From Heligmosomoides polygyrus polygyrus (lineage: Eukaryota > Nematoda > Chromadorea > Rhabditida > Heligmosomidae), in the NCBI GenBank assembly GCA_947396885.1, contig OX377204.1, positions 92,328,728 to 92,392,727 on the forward strand: a DNA stretch of 64,000 bases. The letters are read 5' to 3'. A program made the translations under genes and the position numbers. Positions within the stretch are counted from its first letter, which is position 1. The number at the start of each line of letters is the position of its first letter. Below the pieces are notes generated by a model. It was not told the DNA's origin, ran no database searches, and saw only the letters and a list, made by a program, of their open reading frames with translations. This document shows, in pieces, positions 53,001 to 62,000 of the stretch.

Positions 53001-56000
53001 GATGGACGATCAATCTCTTCCCTACGCAAACTCCAAGTCCCTCTGTGATGGGACGAAGTGGGCCTATAGGGAAGAAGGTGGTAAGGGCCCTACTTTAAAT
53101 TAAGAAAACTCAATTTTGAAACTCCGTCTATGTCTCTCTTTAGGTGGACTCGGCTCTATTCGCTCGCTCATCATTTCTGTCTCAGTCTCTGAGCAAGACG
53201 GGACACGCCTCCGATCCGGGTCCAAAGGCCCTTCCAACTTCGCCGCCGGCCGTTCCGCTACAGTCTATGGCTCTTGACGGAACCCGAAGTGACGAGGGTG
53301 ACACCAGAGAGGTACGTCATCTTACAGAGCACTGATTTTGCTAAGAATTCTAGGACAATCACGTCTGAATCCTTAAGGTGCTGCAATCACCATCAGCCGC
53401 CTTACGAACTCTGATTTCCCACCATACGCCGAGTACTGCTGAAATGCTAAAGAGACCGGTGTTAGCCTTTGTGGTGGAACATCATGATTTGAAAAGGTAT
53501 GTTCACTCTGTCTTTTGGTAAATTAAACCTTGGACGCGTAATAGCGCATCCGGAGGAGGCGCCGGCTGTCACGTGCATCACGAATAGAGGAGGTTTCTGG
53601 TAGGGTCCAGGCCAACCAAGCTTTCCATCTCTCCGGATTCGGATAACTGATGCCCGTATGCCAGGGAACGATAAAACATCGATTTGGCCATCCGTGCGCC
53701 ACCGCAAGCCAATTTTGAGGCTAAATACGCATCGTAGTTGTGCTCGAATAACCTATTCGCGTAGGTATTCGAATGATTTTCATTCGAATTTGAATACCCG
53801 AATCCGAGTGAAATAATAGTACTCGAATTCGAGTATTCAGAATCTGTGAGCATATTTCGGGAGCACAGCTGTAATACGCATTCAAATTACCTGTAGAACA
53901 TCCCGTAGAGGTGGGTTCGTGACGTACCCCTCCCCCCCCCCCCCAAAAAAAATGAGTAGTGTGATCCTTCATCCTTCAAGTTTCAGTGAAATCTTTCAGA
54001 CTCCGAGCCGCATGCGAGCAGTCGATCATTCGAGCGATCGGATTTTCACATGCATTCCGAGTATGGAACTGGTTGCTTCGGCTTGTGTCTTCGGAAACTA
54101 GGTGAGCTTGTTGGTATTTATGTTTGTACAGATTTTTGAATGTCGCAAACATGGGCAGCAATCTAGAATGGCAGCGCGCCAGCCAATCAGATCGCACTCA
54201 CATGACATGCCATTCAGAGTGGATGTGTAGAATCAGCTTTCTGATTGGCTGATGTGCCTTCGGCCGGTGCCTTGCTTGGTTATGATTGGCTGGCGCACCA
54301 CCACTTCCCAATGCTATCCGTCTTGGCGACATGAACCAGATCTTTCATCGGGACGTAGTAGCGCAGACGGAGGTGCTGGCTGTCACGTGCACCGAGTCGG
54401 AACCTAGTTCGGGTTTTCCGCCCGTGCCAAATAAGCCTTTCTTCCCTCAAGGGTCGGAGGTTTGATAGCAGACTTGTGTGGAAAGGATAAAACACTGGCG
54501 GCCTAATACGCATTCATGTTGCCTCCACCACATCCTGTAGAAGTAGAATGCGTGGCGCATATCGCAAAGAAATTGAATGACGCCGACCTTTATACATATT
54601 TTATCCGTTATACATACTTTAGATCTTTCCTCCTCTGGCACTCGCTGGCCCCGGGCCGAACAACCACTTGCTATTGGGGTGGAAACCTGTTGCAGTGGGA
54701 GTGGCGGGCTGCGCCGATTGGCCAGGTGAGGGGGCCCGGTGCGATTACCTGCACTCCGTTGACACTCCTGTGGGTGGGTTTAAGGGTCGGCTCCTGTTGC
54801 TAGAGTGTTGCAGGATAGTCGCTTTCGCACCCCCGATTCTTGTGAAGCCATATATCCACGTATATCCAGCTCGTACCTGGGTGGCTGAAAAGTTCGGGCA
54901 ATTTTTCAAAGTATTTCAGCAGTACGAAAAAACTACATAAACGCCAAAGATTTACAAACAAAAATAACAGAAACTTCATTAGATCAACAACAACATAATA
55001 CAACAGGAAAATTCACAACAAGTGCTTAAAATTTCCTCCTTTGGCTTCAATACATTTTCGCAGTCGTTTTGGGAAGTCGCTGATGATGGTCGCACACTGC
55101 TCCGCTGTAATCTCGTCCCAGGATCTCAACAACGCCGATTTCAGCTGCTCAACGGTGGCGTATCTTGTAGTGGAGATCTTCTGCTCCATGATCGACCACA
55201 CAGAATAATGCATCGGGTTGAGATCAGGCGAGTTGGATGGCCAGATGTCCCTGCTCCAAAACCCTGGGAAGAGCTCCTCGCAAACGGCGATCGTGGATTT
55301 GGCGGAATGCGCTGGTGCCCAGTCCTGCTGAAGAGAAAATCCGGTTTCGCCAAAATGGCTCGTCGCCCACGGCTCCAGTACGTCGCGGAGGACATATTGC
55401 TGGTAGCTGGCAGCGTTAATTTTGACGTTCTGCTCCATGAAGACCAGCGGCGTCTTTCCGGTAGCGCATATTCCAGCCCACACCATCACCGAGGCTGGAA
55501 AATGGCGGCGGCTGATGGTCCTTGCGGCCGACGTCTTCTGCTGACCCTTCTTAAGCAGCTGCCGGCGATTCTGATGGTTGTGAACCGGCTGGACCGTGAA
55601 GATCTTCTCGTCGGTGAACAGCACCTTCGACAAGCGACCATCGCCGACCAGCTGACGCATTCGCCTGCATTTCCTCAACCTCTCAGCTTTCATCGCGTCG
55701 TTGAGGAAGTGAATACGAGCTACTTTGTAGCTGCGTAATCCCAGCTTCCTCCTGGCAATATGCTGGACTCGTTCCCTACTGATCCCGAGATCCGTAGCCA
55801 TCTTGTTCATCGATACCTCAGAATTCCGGCTAATGCGACAACGAACCTTGTTGATGTTCTCCGGTGTTGTCGCAGTGGTGGGACGGCCGCTGCGGGGACG
55901 GTCCGAGGTCCCGCCAGTCTCCTTGTAGCGTCTTACAATCTTGTAGACGGTCCTTTGTTTGAAGCCGGTTGTTCGAACTATGTCCGCGGTCCTCATTCCC

Positions 56001-59000
56001 GTCTTGTGCAGCTCGACGACGGTGATACGCTCACTTTCACGAGACATAACGCAAGCACAACTGAAAACGAGAAAACTGGAGCAACAGATTCTAGATCAAA
56101 ATTGCGCGAGGAATACAACGGAAACAACAGAAATAACAAAAAAACCTCAATTTCAAGGCCAAAAGTAGCGCCGCAAAAAATTGCCCGAACTTTTCAGCCA
56201 CCCTATACGTAGCAACAGGTTTTCACCCCAATAGCAACTGGTTGTGCGGCCCGTGGTGACCCAGTGTCCGAGTCGCATTAGAAAATCCGCATCATGGAGT
56301 CGGAGATCTTCTTAAAAAGCAAAATTGTGGAAGTACGGATGGAGGGAGAAATTATGTGTTTTGGCAATGAGGATAGGGTGAATAGGTTTAAGTTAGATGA
56401 TTGGTAGCAGCACCATATCGTTCTAGTGTACTACAATTCTACAAAAGGACTGGCGTTTTGTTTACATTTGCTTTGTTCTTTCGCAATTACTTTACATTTG
56501 TTTTACAATTAGTAGGAGTAGTTTATTTTTTTTTACAGCGTATCGGACATCATACTGCAATACCTGACTGCTTTGTCATCGTACAGCTCGTTGTCGGATG
56601 TTATCACTTCACAACAAGTACGAGTACTACCACATCCATGGAGGTTGTGCTTTCTGGCAGGACCTCTGGCAGGTTGGTATCTTGTTGAAAGAATTGGACT
56701 CATCTCACCGTGACCTAACGATTGCTAGCGACTTCGAAGAGGTCGCGAAGATGTCTCGAGGTGCAGAAAAGCCAGAGGTCTAACTAGTGGTTGGGCCTCT
56801 AGAGGGACCTTCCACAGTTAGCTTCCAGAAGGGTCTTCCGCAGACTGAAGAGTAATAGGTTAAGCTAGTACTGGTGAATGTAACGAAAAGTTCCATTGCG
56901 TGGTCGCAGAGAGCCCATCTTTGACTGTTCAGTGAAATCTGCTAGTGAAATAGTGAACCCCGGAATGAAGTTTAACATGGCGCTCCGAGTAGTGGAGCCA
57001 CTCATGGGTTCACCTCTATCCAAACGACAATGCTGGTCAACTATTTATTAGGGGGGGGGGGCAAAAGTAATGAGACAAAATGAAAAAATCTTTATCCCTT
57101 TATAACTCAATTACAACTCAACGATGCTGAGGAGTGTATTCGCCATTAAGGGCAATGACCTTGCTGCCATCGCTCAGCCAACTTCCTGATCCCATCCTTC
57201 CAGAACTGCTTGAGCCTAGAGTTGATCAACTGCTCGATATGGTTGTCAAGGACTGCTTGGGTTCTTGTGTCCCTTCCGACTAGGAAGTCCTGTAAGCTCA
57301 AGTAGTAGTGGTAGTCGCATGGAGAGATGTCCAGCGAAAACGGTGGGTGAGGCATGTGAACGTAGCCCAGCTGGCCAAGCTTATCCGTGCTTACTTGTTC
57401 CCGATGGGGTGCGGCGTTGTCGAAGAGGAGAACCTTCTTGAAGCGCTGCGAATGAATAAGAGCGAGTCGCCGGCCCATCTCTTTTATTTCGTTCACAGTG
57501 GCTTTGGAGTTCATCGTAGTGCTCTTGGGAAACAGCTTCCGGTAAAACGATCCACGGGCGCAGACCGAAAAGCTCCAAAGGTGCTTCTCGCCGTGCACAT
57601 CTCGCCGAACGAAGGTCGGTAACAATTCACCAGGCCTCACCCAGACTCGCTGCTTGGCAGGGTTAAGGTAGAAGACGTACTTCTCATCTTGCGTGAATAT
57701 TGAGCCCAGGCTGCTCGGGGTTGGGAATTGGGGGAGATTTGCGCGACACAGGTCGACTCGTCAGACTGGGGTTTCGGCATGAGACAGGCTGGGGTTTTGG
57801 CATGCTTCTGGAAAGGGCGGAAGTGGTAACTTTTCAGATGGGCTTCAGTAAGTAGCATACAAACATACAAATACAACAAGTACGAATCCAGACTCCAGCC
57901 ACGAGATATATGGACACGGCATGGGGTGTCTCATTACTTTTGCCCCCCCCCCCCCTAATATTAGGTTGTCTGGAAAGTTTGGCAGTTTTGACCGGTCCAC
58001 CACTTCAAACGATCATAACTTTCTCCATGCTCACCGGATTCAATCGAAATAAGCAACATTGGAATCAGCACACTCTTTCCAACTCGACGCTTGTTGGATG
58101 ATTCCATCAGAGAAAAAACTGAGTGGTCGAGATGCGGCAAATTCTAAAAAGGCCGTTTTTGCGTAGTCTTGATTTAAGAAGGTTCTACCAGTGAGCAATT
58201 TCTGCAAGTGCTTGAAAAGGTCGGTCGGCGCAAGGATTCGTGAGCATGGCGGCTGAGGCAGAACATCAAGTCCTATTCGTTCAATTTTCGCATGGTGATT
58301 TGCGAAACGTGTGGGTCGTCATTGTCATGCAGAAGAATGGGACCTCTTTTGTTGATCAGTGTAGGACTCTGGTGTGATGGTTCGGCCTGGTTCCAAATTG
58401 TTGTAGTGAATCACGTCAGCCGCCGACTATCACCACGCTGCTGCCATCATCTTTTCTGGTGGGATTTCGGCTTTAGGCAGTGCCTGGGATTCGTCGACAT
58501 CGCCGACAGCCCACTCTCCTAGTCTCTTCTGTTGTCGTACAGAACCCACTTTGATCACTTGTGACGACTCGAGCTAAAAGCGGGTCGTTTGGATTCCTCA
58601 CAGAAGAACAGATTTCTCATAAGGGAATGTACGAAAGCTCGAAAGCGGCGATACGAACTCCACACGGGTGAGACAAGGAAAGTGGACATCACAGTATGGG
58701 TACACCAAGGGTCGGCGCCGCGGCAGATGAGGTCCTTGATAGGATGAGGTGGCGACAGATCACAAGAACAGCGAACCCTGCGACTGCACGGGACTAAACG
58801 CTCAGGAGAAGAAGAGAAGAACAGATTTCTAAACGAGATATTCTCTGGCGATCACTCAAATCGTGGGCACTCACTTTTTGAGCCTTTTCTCCTTTCCGAG
58901 GCGTTTCAACCATACGAAGCAAAGGTTTCATTAATTTCTAGACCTTCCGCAACCTCATGGACTGCTTGCGATGGCTTGCCTTCCACGAAGGGCTTCAGAT

Positions 59001-62000
59001 CGTCGTCCTGGATAGCCGTAGGTCTGCCGCTTCGGGGTGCATCTTCAAGGTTGAGAGCTCCAGAACGAAATGTCTCGAACACCGTTGCACGGTCCTTTCT
59101 CCAACCCTATTCGGCCCATACCTGTTTGATCGCCGGCTTTTCCAGCGGCGGGTTGGCCTGATTTGAAATTGCAATAAAAATCTGAATTGCTCTTTCGACA
59201 TGCTCCAACAATTCCTTGAAGGAACACATTTGTCAGGCATTGGTCAAACACAAATTAGTCCGTCAGATAGAGCGAAGAATTACTAGTAGACATTATATAA
59301 AATGGCGCGTGTAGCGCAGTCGTAGGAGGCGCGACTGTCGCGTGCACCCGGTACCAGGTTCCTGGTTCGGATTTCCCGCCCAGGCCAACCAAGCCTTCCA
59401 TCCCTCCGGGGTCGGTGAATTGGTACCAGACTCGTCTGGGAAGGATAGAGCGCTGACCTGTTCATCGGCTCGTTAAGTCATCGTATGGCCAAATACGCAT
59501 TCATGTGGCCTCCACGACATCCCGTAGAAGTAAAATGCGCTGGCGCATCCCAGAAGGGATTGAGTAACGCCGTCCTTTATCCTTATCCTTTATTATATAA
59601 AAATGCGAAGTAAGTTGAATATTGATTCAGCAGTAGACCAACGAAAAGCGGTTGCACAAAAGGCCTAGGACTTTCCGGCCAGCCAAATATTATTGATAAA
59701 CCTGTGAATGTAAATTTTGTGGCTAAACAGGACTGCAACATTTCGTTCTTTTTATTCCGATCTGTAGGTGTCACTTTCAGCGAAAATGGTTCAGCATCTT
59801 CACGCCTTTCTCTACACCATCGCCGTCATCCTTCAGTCATCGGGTGTCGACGGAAGGCTTCGTTCGCTGTGCTTCAAAGCGTGGACCATTCAGTTGACAG
59901 CGCATGAGCAGGTCTGTTGTGCTTGCATGTCGTCTGTCCCACACTTCGGTCGAATAAGGAGTGTAGCCTCTGTAGAATTCCGATTTGTTCAGTAGTCCGA
60001 GCCGGAAGCCAAACGTGAGACGAACTACTCGCTTTGGGATTGTAACACTTCTAGTCCGAGGCGTTTGAAGAATAGGAAACGTTCAGCTGAATAGCTTACT
60101 GTTTCCGAAATCTTTATTGTTTAAAGATTTTAATCAGCTTACGACACACATCTTATCAAAAGTAGCGTGGATGGGAGTTTACTTGTTAGGTACCTGCACC
60201 TAAAACCTCCTAAAAGACCTCTTCATCAAAAGGAATCGCATAGGAGGCGTGGTTACTGTAACTGCAGCTCGCTTTCAGAGGATTAGTTTAGGTGTCTGTG
60301 TGTTAGAATAAATATGCCTTAAAGTGCTTCGATCGGGCCCCGAAAATTTTCCAAAAAGACTCAGTATTTTATGTAAAGGGCCCATTCCACAGGCATTCCA
60401 CGTGGTAGTTTGAGAGCGCGATTTTTATTCTTATGTTGACCTGCGATTCTTTCAGGAGCTCCTTATTCTGACCTGCAACATCCTCGGAACCGTTGGTGGA
60501 GTGCTGTCGGAGCCGTCGATTTCCGAGAACTGGATCACGGACTCTACTGATCCGTCTCGTGTAGTCCACCAGGGAAACGACCGCGTCGATGTGAAGGTGG
60601 GTTACATCAAAATGCATGGCGCATTCCCAAACGGGTGTTAAAAGCGTCCCTATATTCATATTCTTCGCAATCGAGAACGATGGCTGCTTGATTCTTCAGG
60701 AAATGCGAGATGTGACGAATCATGCTCGTATTGAGGCCAGCTCACGACAAGCGATGGTGGTCTGTCTTACGGATGGAAGTCCGGAGACGTTCTGGGAGAG
60801 CGGTGATGAGGTGAGCAACGTTTAGTCTTCAGTAATGGCCTACTTCTCTCCAATTAGTGGAAAAATGGCTTCATGTTCGTATAATATTATTTAGTTCCCT
60901 GCTGCTCCTCACGAAGGTGATGATCCGATCTAATAGCCCACTTCTATTTTGAACATCTTCTGAAAAAATGTACAATTTTCAAATCGAATTGGCCACTTTT
61001 AAAATCAAATTGAATACTTCTAAGCTAGCCTGACTTTTGAAATCGAAGCAAGCTCTTTCATAAGGAGATGTCCTATAGGCAATTTAAACTACAGACTCAT
61101 TAAGGTGGTTAAAATATTTTTTTGCCCCAGAAAAATTGGTAGAACTTTTTTGAAGTTTTTTAGTTCACCTGCACCGAGATGCGTAATAATTTTATAATCA
61201 TTTTATAATCTTTGCATTGTTTGTGAAAAAGCAATAAATTAAATTTTGTTTTGAAGCGCAACAAGGCAGCAATCATATAGTGCATTAAAAGGCTGGATCG
61301 CGCTATGCACTCGAAAAACAAGTCGCAATGCTTATTTAATTGATGGTGTAAATACATTGCATTCAACATAAAAGTAGGGATATATGTCTTTTTACAGTTG
61401 TTTATGTTGCACCGTTTATAGGCATGAAACTCCATGCAAACAGAGGTTTAATCGAATAAAAATCGTGACGTTTCGGACGAATGCACGGCGCAATCTCTAT
61501 TTTGGCAATAAAAAATGGCAATACAAAACCCCCTTATAAAACAAGCTTTAAGTCATCGTTTTTCTTCAAGAAATGAAATTTTTACAAAATTTCAAATTAT
61601 GCGTTCTCTTATTGGGAGGTGAATTAAACCTTCAAAGAAAGCTGTAATAACATTTTCCTTGAACAAAAAATTATTCTAACCCTTTTGGAAAGTCTCTAGT
61701 TTAATGTATTAAAAAGTGGCATTAATGCGCAGTGCAAATTGAATTTTTATTTAATGATAGGCGAATGAAAAATAGCAACACAAAACGCTGGGAACTTTCC
61801 GGACAACCTGATAGAAGAAGCTCATTTGGATTTGGAAGAGTTCGTCTTGAATTTCAAAAGTCTTCGGACAAACAAGCCTAAAACAACAATTAGCACTGAA
61901 AAAGGGCCGCCTACCTGCTCTTTAAAGCAGGTTTTTAATCATTATTTTCCTCAGAAAATGAAATTTTTATAAAATTTAAAACAACATGTCCACTTGTTGG

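Larger units (their letters stand above)
54652..56258. mobile_element. MITE split by the DD37D-type transposon
   Basis: Inverted ends: AACCACTTGCTATTGGGGTG then GAAACCTGTTGC (54661-54694) mirrors GCAACAGGTTTTCACCCC then AATAGCAACTGGTTGT (56211-56244), with CGGGCCG/CGGCCC beyond. The transposon sits inside this host repeat. Confidence 0.65.

Noticed and set aside
55022..55738. 238-codon open frame on the plus strand
   Set aside because: Exact antisense shadow of the DD37D-type transposase on the minus strand; GC-rich coding sequence commonly leaves the opposite strand open.
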